Assembly: GCA_019096065.1 (NCBI GenBank)
Contig: JAGUCH010000004.1
Span: 7,688,001-7,752,000 of the forward strand
DNA from: Paracyclopina nana
Lineage: Eukaryota; Arthropoda; Copepoda; Cyclopoida; Cyclopettidae
Reading direction: 5' to 3'
DNA: 64,000 bases
How positions within the stretch are numbered: position 1 is the stretch's first letter; every line of letters begins with the position of its first letter. The translations under genes were made by a program, and so were the position numbers. The notes beneath the pieces were generated by a model, which ran no database searches, was not told the DNA's origin, and saw nothing but the letters and a program-made list of their open reading frames with translations. This document shows positions 20,701-32,548 of this stretch, piece after piece.

Positions 20701-23077
20701 GTTTGGCAGATATACCATTCTTTGTAATCTCCATTGTGGAAATAGGCCCTGTAGCTGAAAAATGTACCCCCAATACCATCCCAACTCCCAAGGCCGCAGT
20801 GCCCTTTTGACCCACATGCCCTTAAGGCCATTATTAGCCTCCAATTGGTTGCAATGTGCCTATTAGCTGGCCCCATTACCCCTAAGGGCCCCAGTGCTCT
20901 ATTGGCACCAATACCCATCTTGGTCACTATTCTCCAATTGGCCCTAATGCCGCTAAGGATCCCAGTGCCTAATTGGCCCCAGTACACTTTTTGACCCCAA
21001 TACCCCTTACGGCCCGAATACCCCTTTTGGCGCCTAAACCCCATTTGGCCCTCAATGCCCCTTTTGGCCTTATGCCTGTAATGGAATTAATACTCATTTG
21101 CCTATTGGTACCTATTTGCCTCTTTGGCCCCAATTTGCATATTGGCCCAAATTCGCCAATTGGCCCAAATATGCCAATCGGCCCCAGTGTTCTATTGGTC
21201 CCAATACACATGTATGTACTATATGGGCGAATTCCCCTATTGGCCTCAATACCCCAATTGGCCTCAACATCCCTTTTAGCTCAAATACCACGAAGGGCCC
21301 AACTATCCCTATTGGCCCCCACACTATGCCAATGGGCACACACAATCCCTAATGGCCCTACACTATCCCTATTGGCCCTACACTATCCCTATTGGCTCCA
21401 ATACCCTTTTTAGGTCCCATTATGGAAATTTTTGACACCAAATTATCCAATAGGCCCGAATGCCCATATTGGCCCACACACCATCCATACTGGCCCCATA
21501 ACTCTTTTTTGGCCCCATTGCCAAAAACCCAAAATGAATGCCCATATTGACCCGAAAACCCTTAAGGGCGCCAGTGCCCTATTGACCCAAATGCCCTAAT
21601 GGCTCACCCATATGCCACTAATGCCTCTAATTCCCAATTTTCCCTTATTGCCTTAAAAGCAGACAGTGCAGTGTTTTAATTAATTCAGTGGTTTTACCTG
21701 CAACAGAGCATCAAAACCTCCCTCAGGGTTGTCAATGTTGCCTGAAATGGGAGCTTTGGCCACTTTCTGCTGAAACTGCTTGGCATCTGGAGACAATGAC
21801 ATTTGATGCTGAAAGCTGTATGGCTGAGGACAACCAGTGTCAAGTTGGCAGTTGTCCTGTGGCACCAGGCTGATGAAGGGCATGACTTCTTTGTCGACAA
21901 AGCTGCCAAATCCGATCTGAAAGTCCCTGGTGATGTTTTGAATGGCAAAGACAAGCTCTTGTCCCATTTGCACAATGGTCTCCTTGTCATCTGACATGGA
22001 GTTGGACAAGTCCATCAAGTAGTACAAATCCACTGGGTACTGCTTGGCCTGGGCAACCTCAAAGGTCAACTTGGAGGTCAAGTTGGGCCTCAATTTGAGC
22101 CTGATGTGTTGGGGGGAAATTTGCACAAATCTTTGGCCTTCCATTGCATCTGGGGTCAAGGGCAGGTCTTTCAGCAGAAAAAACTCATTTTGGGGATCCT
22201 GCAGAAAATTGGCACAGTGGGCACCTTCTGACAGCCTGAAAAAATAATTAAATAGTATATTATTTTTTAAATCTAAAATATGTAGCCAGAAATCATGTTG
22301 CAATGCATATTTTGCTTAGGGAGTGATGCAAGTAAAACATGGATTAATTAAAAATAATAATTAAAAATGATGGAAATTTCAGCTGAAGGAGTTATTAGTA
22401 ACCATTTCAAGCTATGTGCTTTGTAATGAGGTTTGCTGAATAAAGGGTGAGGCAAAAAAACCTGGATATCTCTTAGGAGAGCAAAAAATTGGTAAAGGTG
22501 ACATTAAGTGGATTTGGCGTTTTTGCAAGTGCGTCAAGCCACAATATGTGTCATCATGTCACTGTCTTGTCATAAAGGGCGGCATTGTTAAATATTTCTG
22601 ATGCACAGTGGGCCAAAGCAGCGCGCGATGCAAATTTCCGTAATTGCTCCCATTTACAATGATACTTTTGCTTATCTCAAATCTCCGCCATTGTGCTATT
22701 CTTATTATGCCTTTGGAGCTAAAAAAAAGTGAAATTGAAATGTTGAAAAAGATGCGGGGAAAACAATCCACTGTGGCCAATCTTTTATTTGAGTCAAGTA
22801 CTTGAAAAAAAATTCAAGTGCAAAATCTAAAATTGAACTTCTTAGTTTTTATTATATGGAGTGTGGTGCAAAAAAAAACGGGAAAAATTATTTTTTTTTA
22901 CCAAGCTCTTTGGTCACATCTTGGCCCATTCCAGTTGGGTTGTGCACACCATGCACAGTGGGGCGATTGGATGCAGGAGTCGCAATTTTCGCTCCTCACC
23001 GTGCAGCTGTTGTTCCGCATTTCGGCGCTGTTCACCGCAACAGCAGCCAAAAAAAGAGTTGCCCAAAACGCCCTCAT
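17711..23077 (-). CDS. Integrin beta subunit
   Basis: Six exons: 22902-23077, 21698-22235, 19494-19870, 18913-19441, 18357-18775 and 17711-18104, giving 810 aa with consistent phases. The signal peptide MRAFWATLFLAAVAVNSA is followed by a Cys-rich PSI domain (CDSCIQSPHCAWCAQP). The beta-I domain has the MIDAS/ADMIDAS loop DLSNSMSDD and FGSFVDKEVMPF. The hybrid domain leads into Cys-rich EGF repeats (CSDRGECVCGACNC, CSGNGECICGQCQC) and a beta-tail domain. The TM segment is LLGIILGVIGAIVGVGLVTIFLW. The tail has the conserved HDRQEFAKFE, but both NPxY motifs are NPIF and NPTF and the tail lacks Tyr. It pairs with an alpha subunit for matrix adhesion. Confidence 0.96.
20018..20730. mobile_element. 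Inverted-repeat element with iterated ends (integrin intron)
   Basis: The left arm (about 20031-20125) and the inverted right arm (about 20625-20706) share CCGCAAATCCACCTAAACGC. Each arm consists of several roughly 16-bp units like CCACCTAAACGCAGT. Weaker inverted similarity continues outward (GAATG...TA...ACCGC), so the ends may lie near 20018 and 20730. The interior is AT-rich and non-coding. No target duplication was resolved. Confidence 0.7.
20765..21650. repeat. CCCTATTGGCCCC minisatellite in integrin intron
   Basis: Dozens of imperfect units of about 24-30 bp built on CCYTATTGGCCCCAATRCC. Because the units are near multiples of three, long open frames occur on both strands (for example 20973-21413), but these are repeat artefacts. 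The array lies next to the 20018-20730 element in the 19871-21697 intron. Confidence 0.85.
22236..22901. other. First integrin intron
   Basis: 666-bp intron. A sequence GGGTGAGGCAAAAAAACC near 22447 and GAGTGTGGTGCAAAAAAAAA near 22859 look alike but are in the same orientation, so they do not make a clear transposon. No coding sequence. Confidence 0.4.
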
Positions 23078-26000
23078 CTTCACATCAAAAATTGATCAAA
23101 TTTCATTTTGGCCTAAAAAAGAGCAAATATTTGGGCGGTAATTAGCAGCATTAAAAATTCATTTAAAAATTACCGACTAGCTTAAATCCAGTTCAGCCTG
23201 AAACATTTTTTATTAGACTGCAGTTAAAGCATAAATGTCTCTCATTTCACACAAGTTTTTAGCCATTTTTTGCTGACTCATTGCATGTTATGGACTTGTT
23301 TGCTGCTGTTGCTTCTCAGCCAACAACAACAGCAATTAAGCAAAACTTGGCTCCCGTTTTTGCATTCTTGCATAATTTTTGCATACTGATTGCATCATTT
23401 TTGGAAATGCACAAATATTCATCTGCTTAAGATTATCCAGAATGAAAATTAAAAGTGTGTAACAGTAATTTTGGATCAGCCTTTATAAAGAAAGGACAAT
23501 TTTCAGCAATTTGGGACAATTGGCAAAAACATGCGACTATTTTGAGGTCAATGTCTTAATTTTGGGAGTTTCAAAAGTGAGGAAATGAGGTTAAATGCGT
23601 CAAAATGCAGCATTAAGTGGGATTTTGTGGGAAAATAAAGTAGAAGAAGCACATTGCCCTCAAAATTTGACTGCTAATCTGTCAAGATCAGGAAGGCCAA
23701 CGCTATTTTCACTGCATACTAATTGTTTTCCATATAACCGCGCGAGGAAATCATCATTACTACGCAGAACTTGAGCATTATCAAACCGGTTATGATTGTT
23801 TTCAATGCAATGGGGAGCGGAGCGACAAACGAGCGAAACTCACATTCATGTTATGGTGCGCGTAACGGTTCCACATTAATTGTTATTAGCCCGTAACTTG
23901 CAGCGTAACGGCGCACATTTCAGTTATCCGCTTAAATTCCGTTTTTAAAATTGTTATGGTGCTTGTTATGGTTCATGTCATGGTGTAAGTCAATATGTTA
24001 TGGGAACTTACTTAAAGCGTTACGGGGGAACTTTTGAGGTTTTGAACCATTGTTTTGCGTTACGGTGCGTAACGGTTTCACGTTACATTGATGCGAGTGT
24101 GTGCGCGTTAAATTTGAGCGTAATGGAGAACATTTGAGTTTATCCCTTTATTAATGTTATAGTCACGTCATGGTGCGCGTTATGGTGCCCACTGTAACGC
24201 GCATAACAGCTGTGAACTTTTTTGTTGACAATCGCGTAACGCGCGCTTTAATGATCTTAAAAAACTGAGCACGTTAATTAAGTTGAGATTCTCCCCTTGC
24301 GCGTTACCGTTACTTTAATTTCAATTGTTGTAACGGTGACCGTTACAGCTAACATTTCCCAATTACTTACGCTGTTATAGTGAGCACTTTTTATAAGGCA
24401 AAGAGGTGATTTTTTGGGTGATTTAGGCAAGCAATTTTTTTTATTAACTTTTCCAATTGATAGCTCAAAAGTCAAAGTGTCTATCTATTTCACATTCCTG
24501 CATGATAAATGATCCTGCCTTATGTGCTTCTTTATCAATTTGATAAAACAGTGCTAGGTTGCAAAATTTGAATGCATGAACCCTGTTTTTGGACCGAGGT
24601 TTAAAAAACGTATTTAATGGGCCAAAAGTTGAAATTCAATAAAGCAAGAGAGACAAAAAGATTTCATTCAAACAAAGTGTCATCTTGTTTTGAAGCAACT
24701 TTTTTAAATGCAACAATAAGGTAAGATTTCTTTATAGAAATTGTTGGACTCACGCGAAAATAATGGCCATAAAATTAGCGTTTTTCCCACACACATCCAC
24801 ACTCTTCTTGCATTTATCTTGATGGTTTTTAGCTGTAATATAACTTCATTTCTTGAGTGTTTTCCATTCCGAGATGGAAGTAAAACTAAATGATTTTGGG
24901 CGCCGGCCGCATTTGGATGCATCACGTGTGCACACTGGGAACACCTACCAAAAAAAGGCTGTTGTCATCTGACTGACAAAAATCCAATGCAACATACTTT
25001 TTTAAATCTTAAAACACCTATTCGAAATTAACATCTTATATGAGTTTTTTAAAAATCCTATAAATTCCTGAAAAAATATGAGTTAAGGATTTGCAGATTT
25101 TTTTTTTTAAAAAAAAGAATAAGAATACTATTTTTAAAGATTTGTACAAAAATAGGGTTTTTTTTACATTTGATGGCTTTTTGGGGGGATAAAGTAGGTT
25201 GACCCAGCGTGGAACAATTCAAGATAAGTCATTAAAAATCGCTCAAAAATGAACAAGTATTGAAAATAATTGAATGACACTGATGAACTGACGAGTGTGA
25301 AAATTGGCTGTGGTAAATCGATTTTCTGCCATTTTTTCCACTTCTTTCAGCATTCCCAATGGCGCGCAAAAACTTTTTACATACTTTTCATATACACTTC
25401 ATGAAGTAACAAGGATGGCCAAAGTTTGCTAAAAGTGATTTTTAGGGCTTTTCACCCACACTGTGCACTGTATAAGGGTTAAAACTGCAAAAAAAAGGGG
25501 CTGTATATGTCATGCAAGAGAAGTGACAATTCAAAAAAGGTTTCTTTAATGCAATTTTGCCCAATCCAATGACAAAGCTTGTAGGTTTTGCACTCTGTCA
25601 AAATAATTGAGGCAAAAAAACTTTGCTATATTTGATGTCTGGAGTTTTGTTTCAGTGCATATTGGCCAAAAAATGTCTGCTTCTTCTCTCACCACTGCAC
25701 TTTTTGGTACTTTTTGCAAAGATCATCATCACATTATTGGCAGCCATTTTCAGTCTCTCATTGGTATGCAAAATCATGTGCAAGCTGTATTACAAAATGA
25801 TCATGATTCATGAATGCTGTTGCCAAAGAAAAAATGATGATCATGATCCCTTAAATAGGTGAAGATTCAATGCTCGAAAAGTCAACAAAAGTAAACAAAG
25901 TGTCGGGTTTGTTTATGCTATGGATGCTCCTGAAATCAATAATAAGACTCAAGTGCGAGCTGTATTTATCATATACTGCATTGAATACAGAGCTCAAATC

Positions 26001-26361
26001 GGCAGAGAACGGTCACGTTTCGCGTTCTTTTCACGCTAACAAATCCATTAAGTTTGCGGTGAGACTAATTTATTTTTTGCCTATATTAAGCCTTTGCACT
26101 GCCTATCAGCCTAGCCATGATTGATTTTTGCCTATGTGTGAGCGGAAAGGAGTAAGGTTTCACTCAAATTGGGGCGTTTTATGAGTGCACATCCCTGTCA
26201 AACATAAACTCTTTTTCGACAAAGCCGTCTCTCAGTTTCAAAGCGGTGTGTGTGTACTACAACACTCTAGGTAATTGCTGTTAGCTGGACTTGATCTATT
26301 TAATGGAAGAGTACACTAATTGAATGGATCTGTTCTAGCTCTGTGCTTGGGTGTGGAGTTG
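23078..26361. other. 3.3-kb intergenic region, integrin to extradenticle
   Basis: No gene recognised. The first part holds the integrin promoter region. 23830-24390 is dense in GTAACG/GTTATGG words (separate entry). 24900-26300 is AT-rich with only short open frames that have no domain or splice support. Confidence 0.5.
23830..24390. repeat. GTAACG/GTTATGG-rich degenerate repeat block
   Basis: Short words such as GCGTAACGG, GTTATGGTGC, CGTTACGG and GTAACGCGC recur on both strands at irregular spacing over about 550 bp, giving local CpG enrichment in an AT-rich background. No fixed unit length or clean termini were found. It may be the remnant of an inverted-repeat element. Confidence 0.5.
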
Positions 26362-28084
26362 CTAGTCAAGCCAACCAGTTGATGATGATGACATTGGTGG
26401 TATTGAATTGGAATCCTCAGTAGAATAAGAAAGTTGCTGCAGTGCTTTTTTGGTTGCAAAAGCATTGGCCTCTTCTTGAGCTTTCACTATGTTCTTCTTA
26501 TACCTGATCCTCTTGTTGCCAAACCAATTGCTAACCTGAACAAAAAACAATAAAACAGACCCTTCTTGTAATACTTTTTTTTTACTTGTGAAATAGTGAT
26601 GCCACACTTTTTGGCCAGTTCTTCTTTGGCTTCCTCACTTGGATAGGGATTTGCCAGGTGGCTGTAAAAGTACTCATTCAAGACTTCAGTGGCTTTTTTG
26701 CTGAAATTCCTCCTCTTCCTTCTGGCATCCAAAAATCTGGACCTCAAAATCATGACAGCTTCACAGGTGCTTTGCTTCAACTGAGCTTGTATGGACTGGA
26801 ACTTTTTGTGCACCAACCCAACCATCCTTTGGATTTCTGGGCCTAAACAATAGCATTTATGAGACATACAAATAAAGGCCTCCTTTTTACACCATATACC
26901 TGTAATTGGCCTTGTTCTAGATTGCTCCCTTAAAAGGCTCATGACATGAGAAGTGAACTCATGGGAAGCTTGCTCATATTTTTCCATTTCCAAGTGGTAA
27001 ATGGCCCTGATTTCTCCCAATTTCTGCCTGTAATCAGCATGCTCAATGGTCACCTCCAATTGGCCTGAGGCTGCAGCCTCTGAGGCCACTCCAGCAGCCT
27101 CAGCTCCTATAAAGTCAAGGTGCACAATTCCTTTAGAATAACTCAAAAGTTATTTTTTTCCAGGGTGAAATGTAGTTTAACTTCTAATTGCTTAAAGGAT
27201 GTAAACAACTTTATATCCTCCAGGGAATGTAAAGTTATGATAACTATCTTTTCAGCTTGAAAAAAAACTTTTGAAAATGTCAGAATAGCTCTGGTTGGTT
27301 TTTCCAGTTAACTGTCTTCTCTCAGCCATTTTACAGCCCTACTTTACAGTCCCTCCTCACTATAAAGAATAGTATGTACCTCCTCCCTTTTCAGGACCTG
27401 CAATGCCCTCAGCTATGAGCATGTTATCAAGTCTGATGGTTTGAGCATCAGGTGGATCTTCTTGATCACAATGTCTATGAGATAGCACTAATTTCTCCTT
27501 CATTTGGCAGAGTACACTGAAGAGAGCATTTTTCATGCGATGACTGTAAAGCAAGTGTTTCCTGGATTGAGCTTCATCCAGGGTTTGTTCAGTGATGGAC
27601 ATCAATTGCTCAAGAAGGTCATTGATATCATTAGTGCCTTGAATATTGGAATGTTGAGCCTGCAACGAAAAAGGGAAATTAAACTCGAGAAATTAAAATT
27701 CAACTAATAATATAGAGGTCATGTAATAGAGGCCATGATTTGGAATTCATAAAATTGAATTTTGGCAATAAAAAAAATTGAATCATTTTTTGGATGTCTT
27801 GAAAGGGAATTCATGAAATGAGAATCATGAAATGACAAATTGGAATAATGAAATTAAATTCATGAAATGGAATTCAATCAATTATAGTCATGAAATGTTA
27901 TTGCAGAAACAACTATATATAATTTGTGAAATTGACCTAATCTTGAAATTAAGCTTTTGGCATTATTATTCAGTTTATGATACATGAAATTTTAACATAC
28001 TTGGTAATCCATGTTGTAAAGTTCACGGTTAGTGCTGAATTGACAATTGGCCTTAATTGAGGCCTTCATCGAGGTCGGGTCCAT
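26362..28084 (-). CDS. exd: Extradenticle/PBX TALE homeodomain protein
   Basis: Five exons: 28001-28084, 27380-27659, 26900-27106, 26586-26842 and 26362-26535, giving 333 aa with matching phases. The short first exon encodes [18 protein letters not shown] up to MDYQ. The PBC-A domain includes [55 protein letters not shown] includes [20 protein letters not shown]. The homeodomain (about 230-292) starts [20 protein letters not shown], has the TALE insertion with [15 protein letters not shown], and helix 3 [15 protein letters not shown]. Exd is the Hox cofactor that also dimerises with Homothorax/MEIS. It is shorter than Drosophila Exd, mainly in the N-terminal Gly-rich part. Confidence 0.95.
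27660..28000. other. exd intron 1 with ATGAAAT iterations
   Basis: 341-bp intron in which ATTCATGAAATGG-like words recur about eight times between 27730 and 27900. Nothing else seen. Confidence 0.5.
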
Positions 28085-29090
28085 AGGCGCTACTATATTG
28101 GTATGGAAATCTCACCATATCCTCATTTTATGTCACTCATTGAAGAGAAGATGCGCGCGCGCTTGAGAGCGCGCATGCGCAACGCTAATTATCAACCAGT
28201 TAGGCAGGAAAAAACACTCAAAAGTGCTACAATTTGTGTATTTAATGGCGGAGATAGCTGATCTTGTAGTCAAAGATCACAAAAATCTTGAGTATCTTCA
28301 TAATGATTCAATTACACTCTCAAAAGTAGCCAATTTAGTTTCAAAACTGCCAATTTGAAAAGTCGGCTTTCCAAGTGTGATTATGCATTAAGTGCAATGA
28401 GTGTCAACGTTATTAAATGTCAAAACATGGCAAATGGCAAAAACTTTGATTGCCTGTGCTGAAATTAAGCATTAATTATTTTTTATTACAAAGCATGAGT
28501 AAAAAGTTCTAATGTAGTTAGAGAACATGGGATAGCCTTTTAAGAAGTAAAACTAGAAACTATTGTGTATTATTATTAAATATTAATTTACTTATTGCCA
28601 GGAGACAAGAGTTAATCATTTAATGTTCTGGCCTTGTCAGTCTCTCTGCCCTCTTATTAAATGCTACTCTATGCTCACATCTGTGCATTAACATTATCAG
28701 CTGAACAATGCCAGCACAGCACTGCTGTATCTACTGCTGCTTCTGCAGCTTTCTCAGTGTTGACAACAAAGCTGAGCAGGGAAGGAAAGTAGCGCCAGTA
28801 AGCACAGCTACTCAATTCTCAGTTATCTTTATGATGAAACTGAGAGTAGTGTGCTGATTGTGCTTCTCAGTAAATTAAGAGCCAATCAGCTCAGTTTGAG
28901 AGGGTTCAAAAACTGAGCTTAATTCAACTCAGTAGCTAGTAAAGCTAAGCCAAGCTGAGGCACTGAAGCTTAAGCTCCTCCCATTGACTTGACTGAGATC
29001 TGAAGTACACTTGGGGAATTTCATTCAAGCTGTTGTGCTTTGATTCCTGGAAGTAACAACCTTCAATTTAAGTCTTCAGCTTGACACATC
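28085..29090. promoter_or_regulatory. Divergent exd/GGA upstream region
   Basis: 1 kb between divergent starts. A CpG-rich patch at 28151-28184 (GCGCGCGCGC...GAGCGCGCATGCGC) can fold into a short hairpin and lies just upstream of exd. The GGA side is rich in AGCTGAG words. No TATA box identified with confidence. Confidence 0.4.
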
Positions 29091-31358
29091 ATGGAGGCTG
29101 GTGGACAAAGTCTGGAGGCTTTACTTTTCAAAGCCACCAATCCTTGCAACAAGCTGGAGGATGTCAACACTATCAAACAGTTTTGTGATGCTGTCAATGC
29201 CAATGTTGGGGGCGAGGCTGCTGTTGTAGCTTGCAGATTGCTGGCTCACAAGATCCAATCACCTCAGGAGAGGGAAGCTTTGCAATCTTTGGCAGTTCTG
29301 GAGGCTTGTGTCAAGTCCTGTGGACCTGTGTTCCATGCTGAAGTGGGCAAGTTCAAGTTCCTCAATGAGATGATCAAATTGATTTCACCAAAGTATCTGG
29401 TAGGCCATTAAAATCATCTTTCACCATGACACAAAAACTCATTAAATCCAAAAATGTTAAGGAAAACTTATAGATTTTTAGTTCTTTTTGTACTTGAGTA
29501 ACTTTAAAATAACTTGGTGGTCCCTAAGTACAAAAAGTTCCTCTACTTGAATTACTAGCATTCAAGTATCTCTTGAAGTGCCAATAGTTTTCTAAATACC
29601 ATGAGCTCATGAAGAGAGTTCCTCAAGAGCTTTTAGCTACATATTCATAGTGATGGGCTTAAAAATTATGTAAGTACCTTTTCATGACTCTAATCTTTTT
29701 TATTCTAGGCTGCAAGAACTCCTGAGCATATCAAGAAAAAAGTCATTGAATTGTTGTACATTTGGAGCACCAAGGAGCTGAAGGGAGAGACCAAGATCAG
29801 TGAAGCCTATGACATGCTCAAGAAACAGGGTATTGTGGCTGAGGATCCTGCCTATGTGGGTGAGGCTGTCTTTGCTTCAGCTTTGCCCTCAAGAAAAACA
29901 GCCCCTCTAAATGCTGAGCAGACTCAGCAGCTGAGAAAGCTGCTGCAGAGCAAGAACCCTGAAGACCTACAACTAGCCAATAAAATCATCAAGGGCATGG
30001 TACAAGAAGATGAGAGAAAGATGGATGTGCTGAGCAAAAGAGCCACTGAGCTCATCATGGTCAACAACAATGCAAAGCTCTTAGGGGAGATGCTGGATCA
30101 CTTTGACAAGGAGTCTGCTGGATCAGAGGAGAAGCAGCTTCTGCATGAGCTCTTCCAGTCTTGCGAAAAGATGCAGCCTAAACTGTTCAAGCTGGCTGCA
30201 GACACAGAAGAAGATGATGAGAGCAGCTTGGCCAAGATCATTCAAGCTAGTGATGACATCAACAGAGTGATAGACAGGTACAAAATGGTAGTAGTCCAAG
30301 GCAAACCAGACATCCTTAGGCACCAAGCGAAAGCTCATTCGAGTCAAGCAGAAACTCTCCTGGATCTTGACATGATGACAACCTCAGCCCCTGCCAAACC
30401 TTCTCTACTTGATGATGACTTGCTTGGCCTAGCATTGGGAGGTGCAGAGCCAAGTACTTCCAAAGATGAGATGGTCAGCCAGAGTAATGCACCTGTTGGC
30501 AAGAAAACAGATCACCCTGAGGAAGAACCAATCTCACTTGTCACTACTGATCATCCTTTGGAAGATCTTCTCTGCAGCAATGATGACCCAGCTGCAGTTA
30601 ACTGTGCTCCAGCATTGTCATTGACTCTGATGTCCACTACCAACAAGAGTCCAGTTAAAGTTCAAGCAGTTGATGTTGAGAAAGCTTCAAGACAAAGAGG
30701 ATTGGAAGAGCTTGATCTTTTGGGTGAGACTCTGCTCAAGCAGCATTTGCCAGGGAAAAAGAGCCCTCAGTTTGAAAGGAAGAAGGAGGAAAAGCTGTCT
30801 CTGAGCCTTTTGCAGCAGAAGCAAAAGGAAAAAGCTCTTGAACCATCAGAGCCCAACAAGGAATCAGACAAGCAACCCAAGAAAGAAGAGGAGCAACAAC
30901 CAGTCTTACCTCAAAATGGAAAGAATGGTCATGACAACTCAGAAGTCAAGTTGGCTGACTTGACAGTGCCTTTAAGTAGCATCAAGCCAGGCAATGTGCC
31001 ACCACTCACACTGCAACAGGTGGATGATGGCATTTCTATAGTCTTGCATTTTGGCAAAGATCCCCCCAGGGAGCATGTGACAGCAATTGTGGTGACTGTC
31101 ATCAACAAGCTACCAGAGGAGATCTCAGACTATGAGCTCAAGGCAGTGGTGCCTAAAGGGTGCAAAGTCAAGCTCCAGCCACCAACCACAACCAGTTTGC
31201 CAGCACACAATCCCTTTGTCCCCCCATCAGCAATTACACAAGTGATGCTCATTGCCAACCCACTTAAAAAGCCAGTCTCTTTGAAGTACATAGTGAGCTA
31301 CACCACTGAGGGAGAGCCCCAGACAGAAATGGGACAAGTGGATGCATTACCTATATAA
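29091..31358 (+). CDS. Gga: GGA (Golgi gamma-ear ARF-binding clathrin adaptor)
   Basis: Exons 29091-29399 and 29709-31358 give 652 aa. The N-terminal VHS domain (about 1-150) has LEALLFKATNPCNKLEDVN, the DVN-containing helix, and VIELLYIWSTK after the junction. The GAT domain (about 175-300) includes LLQSKNPEDLQLANKIIK and INRVIDRYKMVVVQGKPD, which bind ARF-GTP and ubiquitin. A hinge follows with the acidic dileucine-like LLDDDLLGLALGG. The GAE ear at the C-terminus has VDDGISIVLHFGKDPPREHV and ITQVMLIANPLKKPVSLKY. GGAs sort mannose-6-phosphate-type receptors from the trans-Golgi to endosomes. Length fits the family (about 610-720). Confidence 0.95.
29400..29708. other. GGA intron
   Basis: 309-bp AT-rich intron with GT-AG ends. 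No other feature seen. Confidence 0.6.
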
Positions 31359-31962
31359 ATACTACATAGCTTGGATGTGATACTTTATGCTATTCAGGAC
31401 TGCACATCAATACATGGCTCCTAATCATTTGATGGCTACATCGAAAATATAGCACACCACCTTATTTCTCAAGACTGCACTAGTGTGAGAGCCTTGGACC
31501 TGTTCAAAGAGCCCAAATTAGTTTGCATTTAGATCTGAGTGTTCTCAGATAAAAGATTCATTTCTGCTTAAACTGTCAGAGTTTTTTAAGAGCCTGAACT
31601 TCTACTACTTCTTAGAGCTTACTACAGAACTTAAAGATCTAACTTCTTGGAGCTTCTAAGATAACTATGATCTAACTTCCAAAAGCTTATTTAATAACCT
31701 TAAGCTCTGATTAATCAGAGAACCAGGAGTGCTTAAAAATTCACTGAAAACCTAGAGCTATAAGTTTTCCTTTAGCTCTCAATGGACCTGAAAATCTTGC
31801 TTTTTGGATAACCTAGAGTTCTGAGAAAACTAAGAATTTGTTCAACAGAACGAACGAAAACCTAATATTCTTAAAAAGCAAACAGGTCTGATTAAAGCTT
31901 TCATCGCTAAGTTTCGCGAAAGGTTACTAGGGTAGGTTAGTTCAACTTACTAGGTAGTAGGT

Positions 31963-32186
31963 TAGTTCAACTGTATTATAAGAGAGAGCGGCAATCTTGG
32001 GTAGTTGAGATCAATGCGAGCCCTCCAAAATTTGCGAAGGTCGAACTTATTTACTTGGCGAGGTGGAGTGACAGATTTCCTAAAAATTGCGCCACCTATG
32101 ACTTCGACCAGAGCTTCGACCTTTGCAATCTGCTCAGCAATGTGCGTTGCATGATTGCCGCTCTCTCTTATAATAAAGTTGAACTA
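31963..32186. mobile_element. hAT-like MITE, 224 bp, 8-bp TSD
   Basis: Terminal inverted repeats of 33 bp (TAGTTCAACT then TATTATAAGAGAGAGCGGC) differ at one base. The element is flanked by TAGTAGGT at 31955-31962 and 32187-32194, a perfect 8-bp duplication as made by hAT-superfamily transposases. The interior has no open frame of note and contains further inverted GGTCGAA/TTCGACC words. It is non-autonomous. Confidence 0.9.
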
Positions 32187-32502
32187 TAGTAGGTACTAGG
32201 TAGCAGAGACTGAGTAACTGAGGATTTTTCAGTTTTTCCAGTTAAATGAGACGCTGTAGCGAGTCTATAAAAATCAGACGCATAACTTCAAGCGAAAATG
32301 CCATTTCTTCACATTTTCCTCATTTCTTTTGCATTTACATGGTTTAAGAGAATAAAATAAACTTCTCTAATGAAATTACCAAGTTTTGGGCCCAATATTT
32401 GCTTGTTTACTTTTAAAAGGGCAAAAAAGGATTGCAGCTCGGCGTAAAACTCGATCGCGCAGTGCAGCAGAGTAAACACAAAGAAGAATAACAAAGGGCA
32501 GT

Positions 32503-32514
32503 TTTTCCGTCAAA
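32503..32514. promoter_or_regulatory. TTTTCCGTCAAA motif upstream of BRAP
   Basis: Exact 12-mer 35 bp before the BRAP start codon. The same sequence is found in other promoters of this window. Confidence 0.5.
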
Positions 32515-32548
32515 GTGAATGGGTCGTTTTTCACAAGGAGTATGAGCT

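Larger units (their letters stand above)
31359..32548. other. GGA 3' flank to BRAP promoter
   Basis: 1.2 kb without genes. 31500-31900 has a loose GAGCTTNNAGAT-like texture. A hAT-type MITE occupies 31963-32186. The BRAP promoter motif lies at 32503-32514. Confidence 0.5.

Noticed and set aside
20592..21044. 150-codon minus-strand frame ending in KRSPPK/KRSPFK-type repeats
   Set aside because: Arises from the inverted element arm and the adjacent array; no gene context.
20973..21413. 146-codon open frame with repeated IGPN/LAPI-type peptides
   Set aside because: Produced by the minisatellite periodicity; open on both strands and inside an integrin intron.
22440..22890. Possible Tc1/mariner remnant from GGTGAGGCAAAAAAA-like ends
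   Set aside because: The two similar ends are in the same orientation and there is no transposase remnant.
25607..26124. Open frames of 60-85 codons upstream of exd
   Set aside because: Overlapping frames, no domain, no splice partner, AT-rich composition like intergenic DNA.
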